DNA from: an uncultured Planctomycetaceae bacterium
Lineage (GTDB): Bacteria > Planctomycetota > Planctomycetia > Planctomycetales > Planctomycetaceae
DNA length: 5,263 bases
Assembly: GCA_903823545.1 (NCBI GenBank)
Contig: CAIJTL010001409.1
Location: forward strand, 1 to 5,263
Direction: 5' to 3'
This document shows, one piece after another, positions 1 to 5,263 of this stretch (position 1 is its first letter; the number at the start of each line of letters is the position of its first letter). Under the pieces are notes generated by a model that saw only the letters and a program-made list of their open reading frames with translations, had not been told where the DNA came from and did no database searches. A program made the position numbers and the translations under genes.

Positions 1-239
1 CGCTTGTCCGATTTCCCTGACTTAATTTCGACAGTTATTTTTCCCCCCAATAGTTTGGCGAATTCAAAACCCTTGAAGTCATTTTTGGGGCCATCGCCGT
101 TGTTCGCCAGCATCTCCAACTGAAAGTTGAATAGCCGTGAAATCGACTCCTGCCCGCTGATCCCAATCAGCAGCAGTTTGTCTTTACCGAGCGGTGTGGT
201 GACTGCAATTGGGCTGTTGTCTTGAGTTTTATTGGCCAT
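1..239 (-). CDS. vgrG: VgrG-like T6SS spike protein (TssI), N-terminal fragment
   Basis: Seen: an open frame from ATG at 239 to the left edge, 79 codons and still open. The residues PLGKDKLLLIGISGQE, then SISRLFNFQLEML, then FEFAKLLGGKITVEI match the start of the VgrG/gp27-like fold, where a short first strand is followed by 'E-x-I/L-S-x-L-F-x-F-x-L-E' and then by a 'LLG-K-x-x-x-x-I' strand. A GAGG ribosome-binding site lies 5 nt upstream of the ATG and supports this start. There is no signal peptide, as expected for VgrG. Known of the family: VgrG trimers form the puncturing tip of the T6SS tube and carry effectors directly or through adaptors. The gene lies downstream of clpV and the 116-residue gene on the same strand. 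Only about one tenth of a usual VgrG is visible, so any C-terminal effector extension and the gp5 domain cannot be judged. A Tac-like phage or tailocin spike is a less likely alternative given tssG and clpV nearby. Confidence 0.87.
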   Translation of the reverse strand, partial: MANKTQDNSPIAVTTPLGKDKLLLIGISGQESISRLFNFQLEMLANNGDGPKNDFKGFEFAKLLGGKITVEIKSGKSDK

Positions 240-300
240 TGATGCCTCAAGTTGGCTGAAGTGATTGGGGACGCAGTCTGTTTTGGGGATTGTTCAACAC

Positions 301-370
301 CACACGCTAGCCCGGCGCGAAAGCGAGAGAACATCATCGTTATCCATCGCTTGCACTTCGGGCTAGTGTG
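301..370. repeat. Imperfect palindrome, REP-like intergenic hairpin (tagcccg family)
   Basis: The left arm 301-326 and right arm 347-370 are inverted copies: 'cacac' then 'tagcccg' then 'aagcga' read the same on opposite strands, with a 2-nt bulge and four mismatches over 24 aligned bases. The loop is 20 nt (327-346). It lies between the 116-residue gene and vgrG. No T-run follows on the minus strand, so it resembles a dispersed intergenic palindrome more than an intrinsic terminator, though it could stabilise or attenuate the transcript entering vgrG. The core word resembles the palindrome at 3775-3826 (both contain 'agcccg' and 'agcga'). Confidence 0.7.
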
Positions 371-411
371 CAACTGGCTGTTGTGAAAACATCCCGCCTC
401 GCGATTGAATC

Positions 412-762
412 CTAAAACCGCATTCCAAAGACCAAGCTGAAGTCTTCGGTTTTAGGATCATAGTTGACTTTCAGTCGTGAATTATCCGGCAGATCCAACA
501 ACAGATCGACCGGTATCGCGTAGCCTTTTGCCGATGGTCCATAGCGGTCGAGCATGGCATCTTGAGCGGCTTCACTCAGCATCTTGTAGGTCTCAGGGCT
601 CTGCAACTTTAAGGTCAAGCTTTTGATTGAAGTGGTGCTATGGCCGTTCTGCTCCAGTTTGTCCATTGTTGCTTGCACCTTCTTCTCACCTTTGTCTCCC
701 ACATACTTATTCAATGAGATGGGCGTTTTGTTTTGTTTCGTCTTCTTCACGGGATCGCTCAT
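412..762 (-). CDS. Unrecognised 116-residue protein between clpV and vgrG
   Basis: I do not recognise this family. The start is well supported: AAAGGAA (769-775) lies 6 nt upstream of the ATG. The protein is soluble in appearance, with no signal peptide or membrane segment. Residues 1-13 are Lys-rich and probably disordered (PVKKTKQNKT). Residues 18-40 and 56-75 look helical (NKYVGDKGEKKVQATMDKLEQ; SPETYKMLSEAAQDAMLDRYG). Residues 80-116 alternate hydrophobic and polar residues like a small beta sheet (IPVDLLLDLPDNSRLKVNY, then DFSLVFGMRF) ending at the last residue. It is not TssB, TssE, Hcp, PAAR, DUF4123 or DUF2169 by any motif visible to me. It is the only complete gene between clpV and vgrG on the same strand, so a VgrG adaptor, cargo or immunity role is possible, but that is inference from position only. 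Base composition is lower in G+C than clpV. Confidence 0.75.
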   Translation of the reverse strand: MSDPVKKTKQNKTPISLNKYVGDKGEKKVQATMDKLEQNGHSTTSIKSLTLKLQSPETYKMLSEAAQDAMLDRYGPSAKGYAIPVDLLLDLPDNSRLKVNYDPKTEDFSLVFGMRF

Positions 763-872
763 GTGGAATTCCTTTGCGGAGTACTTGATCGAGTTGTCGA
801 AACAGACTTTTCACACGCTCAATGAGGGAATCAGGGAAATCCTTTTCTAAGATAAGCATTCTGAATCGCAGA

Positions 873-911
873 GCACGCGAGCCGCGTGCCCCACATGACG
901 GTGGGGCACGC
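873..911. repeat. Two overlapping perfect hairpins downstream of clpV
   Basis: Hairpin 1 pairs gcacgcg (873-879) with cgcgtgc (883-889) around a 3-nt loop. Hairpin 2 pairs gcgtgccccac (884-894) perfectly with gtggggcacgc (901-911) around a 6-nt loop. They share bases 884-889, so only one can form at a time. On the minus strand hairpin 2 begins 21 nt after the clpV stop codon and emerges first. It could act as a 3' stabiliser or a weak terminator, but no U-tract follows, so a classical intrinsic terminator is not supported. The words look like a dispersed intergenic repeat. Confidence 0.75.
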
Positions 912-932
912 TGACTGCGCAAAGACTAAGAA

Positions 933-3665
933 TTACACGATCTCGTAAGCGAACTGACCATCGTCTTTGACTGAGACGCGGACGCTGGTGATTGCATCAC
1001 CGGCGGCCATACGAGCGAGGAACTCGCGGGAGATTTCGGGGAGCAACGTGCCGGTGAGGATGTGGTCCACGTTACGCGCACCGCTTTCGACTTCGCGGCA
1101 CCGGTTACGAATCGCGTCCACGACGCCGTCATCGACGATGAATTCGGCGCGATGATTTTCCTTCAAACGTTTGCCGATGCGTCCGAGTTGCAGGCGGATG
1201 ATTGACTTGATCACGTCGTCGCCGAGTGGGTAGTACGGCACAATCGTTGTGCGGCCGAGGAACGCGGGCTTGAAGACCTTGAGCAAGTCAGGACGAATCG
1301 CTTCTGCCAACGCAGTGGGAGTCGGCATCGTTTCAGGATCGGCACACAGCTTCATGAACGTGTCGGTCCCCGCATTGGACGTCAGCAGGATGACCGTGTT
1401 CTTGAAGTCCACTTCGCGTCCTTCGGAGTCTTCGAGCGTTCCCTTATCGAAGACCGAATAGAACAACTCCATCACGTCTTGATGGGCCTTCTCGATCTCA
1501 TCGAGCAGCACGACTGAGTAAGGTCGGCGGCGAACCGCTTCGGTCAACACGCCACCTTCGCCGTAACCGACATAGCCTGGAGGCGAGCCTTTCAAGCCAG
1601 AGACAGTGTGCGACTCTTGGTACTCTGACATGTTGATCGTGACCATGTTCCGCTCACCACCATAAAGGATGTCGGCGAGTGCCAGCGACGTTTCCGTCTT
1701 GCCGACACCGCTGGGGCCGACGAGCATGAACACACCGACGGGGCGTCGTGGATCAACCAGCCCGGCGCGGGCAGTTCGGATTCGTTGGGCGATCGCGTCC
1801 AGCGCGTGCGATTGGCCGACGATCCGCTCTTCCATTCGCTCCTTCAATGTGAGCACGGTCTTGATTTCGTCGGTCAACATTTTGCCGACCGGAATTCCGG
1901 TCCAGGCTGACACGACAGCGGCAATCGTTTGCCCGTCGACGCAGGCTTGCATCAACGGTGATTCCCCTTGAATGGCTTTCAGTTCCGCGTTGAGTCGGTC
2001 GAGTTCTTGCCGAAGCTGAGAGACCTCCGCTTCGGAGAGTGGTGCCGGTGCAACGTTCGCGGCTGGCGCGTCGGTCGGTGCGGCACCAGTTTTTGCGGCA
2101 TCTGCTTTTGCAACGGGCTTGGCGACTGATGCCACCGAACCTTCGAGCTTGGCTCGCACTTCGCGAATCTGTTTGACGTACTCCGTTTCTTGCTTCCAAC
2201 GTGCCTCAGTGGCGGTGAGCTTCGTTTCTGCGGCGACTTTTCGTTCTTTCAGTTCGCCAATCTTTTCGCTGTGGTCCGCACCCGCGACAGACTCACGACC
2301 CAGAATGTCGATCTGCACTGCGAGTGCATCGATCTCTCGCCGCAGGTCTTCGATTTCGCCGGGCGTGGCACAGTGACCGATCGCCACGCGAGCACACGCC
2401 GTATCGAGCAAGCTGACCGACTTGTCAGGCAACTGACGTCCGGCGATGTAGCGGCTCGAAAGCCGAACGGCGTCGGTGATCGCCTCGTCAAGCACTCGCA
2501 GGTTGTGATGCTTCTCGAGCGTCGCGGCGAATCCGCGCATCATGATCGCGGCCTTCTCTTCGTCAGGCTCTTCAACCTTGACCACTTGAAAGCGGCGAGC
2601 GAGCGCGGCGTCCTTCTCAAAGTACTTCTTGTATTCCGACCAAGTCGTCGCTGCGATCGTGCGCAGTTCTCCGCGAGCGAGCGCTGGCTTGAGCAAGTTG
2701 GCCGCGTCGTTTTGTCCCGCTTGACCGCCAGCACCGATCATTGTGTGGCATTCGTCGATGAAGAGGATGATCGGCTGCGGTGAAGCCTTCACTTCGGCAA
2801 TGACCGCTTTCAGACGATTCTCGAATTCACCTTTCACGCCCGCTCCGGCTTGCAACAAGCCCATATCGAGCGAACGGAGCGACACGTTCTGGAGCGGCGG
2901 CGGCACGTCTCCTGCAGCGATTCGGAGTGCGAAGCCTTCCACAACAGCAGTCTTACCAACACCCGCTTCACCGGTCAGAATCGGATTGTTCTGCCGGCGT
3001 CGCGTGAGGATGTCCACGACTTGGCGAATCTCCAGATCGCGACCGAGCACCGGATCAATCTGATTCGCACGAGCACGTGCAGTGAGGTCGATCGTGAATT
3101 GATCGAGTGACGGCGTCTTGCCGCCTGGAATTCCGCCGGTCCCCACAGGCCCGGCAGCCTCGCCGCTGCTCGACAACGTGGCGGTCGAGTCTTCGCTCGA
3201 GCCCGCACAGATATCGCGAAACTCGCGCTTAATCGCCTCAGCACTGATCTTCGCCAACTCCGGCGCGATGTCGCGCACAAGCCGAGCCAAGTCATCATTG
3301 ACCAACAACGCGACGAGCAGGTGCCCCGAACGGATTGCTGGGACTCCGTACTCAATCGACGCCAACACCCAAGCGTGCTTCACTAAGTCGACAATCATCG
3401 GCGACAGTGACGGCGGTCGGCTATTGCCGGTCTTCAGTCGATCAATGGCCTTCGTCAGTTCGCGGTTCGCTCGCGACAGATCAACTTCGTAGTAACGCAA
3501 GAGCTTGGCAAGGTCAGTATCAGAGCCTTCCAGCAACTTCATCAACCAGTGCTCAACCTCAACGTTGTAGTTGGTTCGCGACAAGCACAACCCCGCCGCT
3601 CCTTCCAGTGATCGTCGAGTCAGATCATTTAATTTGCCAATCAGAGACTTCAGGTTGATGTCCAT
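933..3665 (-). CDS. clpV: T6SS sheath-recycling AAA+ ATPase ClpV (TssH)
   Basis: Complete, 910 residues, near the usual ClpV length. The ATG follows GAGAAAGG (3672-3679) at 6 nt. Domains in order: Clp N-terminal domain 1-150; Ser/Gly-rich linker 153-184; AAA1 with Walker A GEAGVGKT 232-239, Walker B ILFIDE 300-305, sensor-1 region [10 protein letters not shown] 336-345 and Arg finger pair R357-R358; middle coiled coil about 436-508; Ala/Pro-rich linker 511-546; short coiled coil 547-566; AAA2 with Walker A GPSGVGKT 650-657, pore loop GYVGYGEGG 697-705, Walker B VVLLDE 718-723, sensor-1 LLTSNAG 760-766 and sensor-2 GARNVDHIL 862-870. All nucleotide-binding and catalytic residues are present. 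ClpV rather than ClpB/ClpA is shown by [16 protein letters not shown], the VKGEFENR pore loop 1 (no Tyr), [19 protein letters not shown] and the T6SS neighbours. ClpV hexamers in the cytoplasm extract TssB/TssC subunits from the contracted sheath. Leading and trailing spacers hold palindromes, so it may be transcribed separately from tssG. Confidence 0.97.
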   Translation of the reverse strand: MDINLKSLIGKLNDLTRRSLEGAAGLCLSRTNYNVEVEHWLMKLLEGSDTDLAKLLRYYEVDLSRANRELTKAIDRLKTGNSRPPSLSPMIVDLVKHAWVLASIEYGVPAIRSGHLLVALLVNDDLARLVRDIAPELAKISAEAIKREFRDICAGSSEDSTATLSSSGEAAGPVGTGGIPGGKTPSLDQFTIDLTARARANQIDPVLGRDLEIRQVVDILTRRRQNNPILTGEAGVGKTAVVEGFALRIAAGDVPPPLQNVSLRSLDMGLLQAGAGVKGEFENRLKAVIAEVKASPQPIILFIDECHTMIGAGGQAGQNDAANLLKPALARGELRTIAATTWSEYKKYFEKDAALARRFQVVKVEEPDEEKAAIMMRGFAATLEKHHNLRVLDEAITDAVRLSSRYIAGRQLPDKSVSLLDTACARVAIGHCATPGEIEDLRREIDALAVQIDILGRESVAGADHSEKIGELKERKVAAETKLTATEARWKQETEYVKQIREVRAKLEGSVASVAKPVAKADAAKTGAAPTDAPAANVAPAPLSEAEVSQLRQELDRLNAELKAIQGESPLMQACVDGQTIAAVVSAWTGIPVGKMLTDEIKTVLTLKERMEERIVGQSHALDAIAQRIRTARAGLVDPRRPVGVFMLVGPSGVGKTETSLALADILYGGERNMVTINMSEYQESHTVSGLKGSPPGYVGYGEGGVLTEAVRRRPYSVVLLDEIEKAHQDVMELFYSVFDKGTLEDSEGREVDFKNTVILLTSNAGTDTFMKLCADPETMPTPTALAEAIRPDLLKVFKPAFLGRTTIVPYYPLGDDVIKSIIRLQLGRIGKRLKENHRAEFIVDDGVVDAIRNRCREVESGARNVDHILTGTLLPEISREFLARMAAGDAITSVRVSVKDDGQFAYEIV

Positions 3666-3774
3666 GAGATGCCTTTCTCAGAAAGAACGCTGGTGAGTGA
3701 CAATGAAGAGGTCCGCATTGGATCGAATAGCCATAGATTCCAGCAAGCAACACACGCGGAGTTTTTCTCATTAG

Positions 3775-3826
3775 CCCGACATGCCAGCGAGGGAAGTTCC
3801 TTGCCATCCCTCGCTGGTGTGTCGGG
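3775..3826. repeat. REP-like palindrome (agcccgac ... agcgaggg family)
   Basis: The 19-nt arms 3775-3793 (cccgacatgccagcgaggg) and 3808-3826 are inverted copies with two mismatches, around a 14-nt loop. The core resembles the arm at 301-326. The word 'tagcccgacgc...agcgaggga' is one I associate with highly repeated intergenic elements of Rhodopirellula-type genomes; this is recall and was not searched. It could influence folding of the clpV leader transcript, since it ends about 110 nt upstream of the clpV start on the minus strand. Confidence 0.85.
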
Positions 3827-3833
3827 CGGGGTT

Positions 3834-3919
3834 CCGTCCTGCAAATGCTTGAGGCTTCGTAGGACGGGCACTCTTGCCCGTCGTTTTGAGAAACTCAACG
3901 GGCAGGAGTACCCGTCCTA
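3834..3919. repeat. Long palindrome with a competing hairpin (aggacgggc family)
   Basis: The 22-nt arms 3860-3881 and 3898-3919 are inverted copies with two mismatches around a 16-nt loop. The loop itself has a small stem, tgag (3887-3890) with ctca (3894-3897). A third segment, ccgtcct at 3834-3840, can also pair with aggacgg at 3861-3867, which excludes the long hairpin. Each arm also contains internal symmetry (acgggcactcttgcccgt). The design resembles a dispersed intergenic repeat of planctomycete genomes, but that identity was not tested. Confidence 0.85.
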
Positions 3920-3932
3920 ATGATTGCGAATT

Positions 3933-4034
3933 GAAGGGGGCGTGCGTTCAAAGATTAAAATTTGCGGAAGAGCATTTCAGTTGTGTGGCAATCCTCATTC
4001 CGCCACTTTTGAATTTTGAGCGCACGACCCTTTC
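3933..4034. repeat. Degenerate foldback with arms of about 40 nt
   Basis: Arms about 3933-3972 and 3994-4034 are inverted copies with small gaps. The outer part, cgtgcgttcaaa (3941-3952) against tttgagcgcacg (4015-4026), pairs 11 of 12. Then 'att', 'aaaa' and 'gcgga' (3964-3968 on the left) match again on the other arm, and outside it 'gaa' and 'ggg' pair. The loop is about 21 nt (3973-3993). No flanking target-site duplication was seen. It could be a decayed miniature transposable element or a structured RNA; the sequence does not decide. Confidence 0.6.
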
Positions 4035-4036
4035 CC

Positions 4037-4063
4037 AAAATCTTCTCAGTGAAACAAGATTTT
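4037..4063 (-). repeat. Short A/T-rich hairpin
   Basis: aaaatctt (4037-4044) pairs perfectly with aagatttt (4056-4063) around an 11-nt loop. It lies about 95 nt past the tssG stop on the minus strand. As RNA it would end in a short U-run that is part of the stem, so it is at best a weak terminator candidate. Confidence 0.4.
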
Positions 4064-4100
4064 CAACGTTTGCAGGGTAGCAGGGCTCAACGACATGACC

Positions 4101-4138
4101 ACAATAAGGGAAGTTATTGCGTTCCCGTTCCTTATTGT
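4101..4138. repeat. Hairpin just downstream of tssG, possible terminator
   Basis: acaataagg (4101-4109) pairs perfectly with ccttattgt (4130-4138). An inner gggaa (4108-4112) can alternatively pair with ttccc (4122-4126). It starts 19 nt after the tssG stop codon on the minus strand, a position suited to ending or protecting that transcript. The stem is A/T-rich and no U-tract follows, so terminator function is uncertain and a repeat element is equally possible. Confidence 0.45.
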
Positions 4139-4157
4139 TAGGCCATGACTAATCATG

Positions 4158-5263
4158 CTAAACCGAGTCGATCACTGATGAGGAAACAGGTTCATCTTTC
4201 AGATTGAAAACTGGCTCGGATCGGCTCGTTGTAAACTCGGCACAACGAATCCAGGTGTCCCAACCAAGCTGAGTTCCCCCCAAACTCCCGGCACCGAGCT
4301 TGCATTGCGGGACTTCGTCAGCTCGCAACGCCAGTTGCAGATCCATGTCGAACTCAAGCCCGGCATACAGACGAGCGAGATGAGCTAACGGACGATGTGC
4401 CGAGCCTGACGGCAAGAACTTAGTGAACTGCGAATAGGTCAACGGGCCAAGTTCGATTCGGAATTTGCTTTGAACATCCCAAACTCGTTCGCCGACGATT
4501 GCCGTGACTCCGAGCTCCGTGTTACCGCCGAGCACCAACTGTGTTTGATACTCACGATCGAGACATAGCCATTGCCCAAAGAATTGATGAATTTGAACTG
4601 GGACGCCAAAAAAATCTCGCAGCAACGATTCCAGTCCAACTGCCGAGCGACGTTGTTGAGACAGATGACCGGAGTAAAAACGGATTGTCTCGTCGTCAAT
4701 TTCACGGCGATGAATGAGATGCTCATGATTGCGAACTTGGTATCGCAGTGACGGACTTCCGAGTCCTGCGACATTGAGAATCGCCTCGGAGAACAAGTCA
4801 ATCTTCGGTCGCTCGTACAACGTAAAGTCACGGAGCTTATGCGGTGATTGCCAGTCGGGACGTTGCTGAATCTGCGCCGCTCGTTCGTAACCTAGCCAAA
4901 AGCGATACTTCTCCCAGGCCCGATAGAACAGCGAGATGAGCCGATGATTGAAGAGGTCCATGAAGCTGCGAAAGGTCGTGTCCTTTTGACGCGCACGGGC
5001 GAGGACTAATTCGGTGTAAGGACGCGGCAAAACTCCAGAGGAACCGGTCATCCCCATGAAAGTCACCGTCATTCGCGCCGGAGCATCTTCCTTCGGTTCC
5101 TCGAATGCATAGATCTCACTGGCTGGGAATTGGAGCGACTGGTGCGCGCGAAATCTCACGATCTCTTCGCTGGGAGGAGAGTCTTGTCCGACAGCCGCCT
5201 TGTTGGACCACAGGCGTTCGAGAACTCGAACGGCTTGAAAAAAGCTGAACGAGTACGGTTCCC
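4158..5263 (-). CDS. tssG: T6SS baseplate protein TssG (ImpH/VasB), N-terminus cut off
   Basis: Seen: 367 codons, open at the right edge, stop TAG at 4158-4160. Numbering from the first full codon: FSFFQAVRVLERL at 5-17 is the family's N-terminal 'F-x-F-F-Q-A-x-R-x-L-E' motif; VRFRAHQSLQFPASEI at 35-50; FMGMTGSSGVLPRPYTE at 68-84; KD...FMDLFNHRLISLFYRAWEKYRF at 93-121; FYSGHLSQQRRSAVGLESLLRDFFGVPVQI at 195-224, LGVTAIVGERVWDVQSKFRIELGPL at 250-274; LGWDTWI at 332-338. Family knowledge: TssG joins TssE, TssF and TssK in the cytoplasmic baseplate wedge that primes sheath assembly. The GTG at 5159 is internal: the frame upstream is open and encodes the conserved FFQAVRVLE motif, so the true start lies beyond the window, probably only some 10-20 codons away. 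A tail of about 27 residues after the LGWDTWI motif is longer than I expect for the family. clpV follows after 492 bp. Confidence 0.95.
   Translation of the reverse strand, partial: EPYSFSFFQAVRVLERLWSNKAAVGQDSPPSEEIVRFRAHQSLQFPASEIYAFEEPKEDAPARMTVTFMGMTGSSGVLPRPYTELVLARARQKDTTFRSFMDLFNHRLISLFYRAWEKYRFWLGYERAAQIQQRPDWQSPHKLRDFTLYERPKIDLFSEAILNVAGLGSPSLRYQVRNHEHLIHRREIDDETIRFYSGHLSQQRRSAVGLESLLRDFFGVPVQIHQFFGQWLCLDREYQTQLVLGGNTELGVTAIVGERVWDVQSKFRIELGPLTYSQFTKFLPSGSAHRPLAHLARLYAGLEFDMDLQLALRADEVPQCKLGAGSLGGTQLGWDTWIRCAEFTTSRSEPVFNLKDEPVSSSVIDSV

Larger units (their letters stand above)
3666..4157. other. Gene-free spacer between tssG and clpV
   Basis: This 492-bp gap contains no credible gene. 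The open frames that cross it run through the palindromes, lack ribosome-binding sites and encode nothing recognisable. Its content is five consecutive inverted repeats between 3775 and 4138 (listed separately), then about 100 bp of plain sequence before the clpV start. The 100 bp next to clpV could hold its promoter, but I see no convincing -35/-10 pair or sigma-54 site on the minus strand. The gap is unusually large for two T6SS genes that are often adjacent. Confidence 0.7.

Noticed and set aside
167..373. Minus-strand frame of 68 codons overlapping the vgrG start
   Set aside because: It passes through the palindrome at 301-370 and is out of frame with the conserved VgrG start, which has its own ribosome-binding site.
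623..850. Plus-strand frame of 75 codons with a hydrophobic stretch
   Set aside because: Antisense to the well-supported 116-residue gene; the hydrophobic run is the complement of its Lys/Gln-rich start.
1753..2199. Minus-strand frame of 148 codons in a second frame of clpV
   Set aside because: Arg/Ser-rich, motif-free translation of the wrong frame over the ClpV middle domain and AAA2.
2190..2783. Plus-strand open frame of 197 codons inside clpV
   Set aside because: It lies wholly antisense to conserved ClpV domains, has no recognisable motif, and is explained by the codon bias of clpV.
3686..3774. Possible sigma-54 or sigma-70 promoter for clpV on the minus strand
   Set aside because: TTGCTT has no good -10 partner at correct spacing, and the GG/GC spacing of the candidate -24/-12 site is wrong.
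3669..3920. Plus-strand frame of 83 codons in the tssG-clpV gap
   Set aside because: It runs through two palindromic repeats and has no motif.

Overview
The window is part of a type VI secretion system (T6SS) cluster, with every confident gene on the minus strand. In transcription order (high to low coordinates) it holds: tssG, a baseplate protein whose N-terminus is cut by the right edge; a gap of about 490 bp with no credible gene; tssH/clpV, the complete 910-residue AAA+ ATPase that recycles the contracted sheath; a 170-bp spacer with a strong palindrome; an unrecognised 116-residue protein; a 172-bp spacer with another palindrome; and the first 79 codons of a VgrG-like spike protein, cut by the left edge. 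The order tssG-clpV-vgrG matches the well-known order in the Pseudomonas aeruginosa H1 cluster, except that here an extra small gene sits between clpV and vgrG.

The functional links are those of the T6SS. TssG helps build the baseplate wedge on which the sheath assembles. VgrG is the trimeric spike at the tip of the expelled tube. ClpV disassembles the contracted sheath so that its subunits can be reused. The 116-residue protein lies between clpV and vgrG, a usual place for cargo, adaptor or chaperone genes, but it has no recognisable motif and its role is unknown.

The organism is most likely a planctomycete of the Pirellulaceae type (Rhodopirellula or a relative). This rests on three things: moderate GC content, loose gene packing, and palindromes built on words such as 'tagcccg...agcgaggg' and 'aggacgggcactcttgcccgt', which I associate with intergenic regions of those genomes. 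The assignment is from memory and was not tested by a search. T6SS genes outside Proteobacteria have been reported in planctomycetes.

The feature least explained by the genes is the density of inverted repeats. Each gap between genes holds at least one, and the tssG-clpV gap holds five in a row (3775-4138), including a foldback with arms of roughly 40 nt. Two of the sites have a three-part design in which alternative hairpins exclude each other. No tRNA, rRNA, CRISPR array, insertion sequence or convincing promoter was seen.
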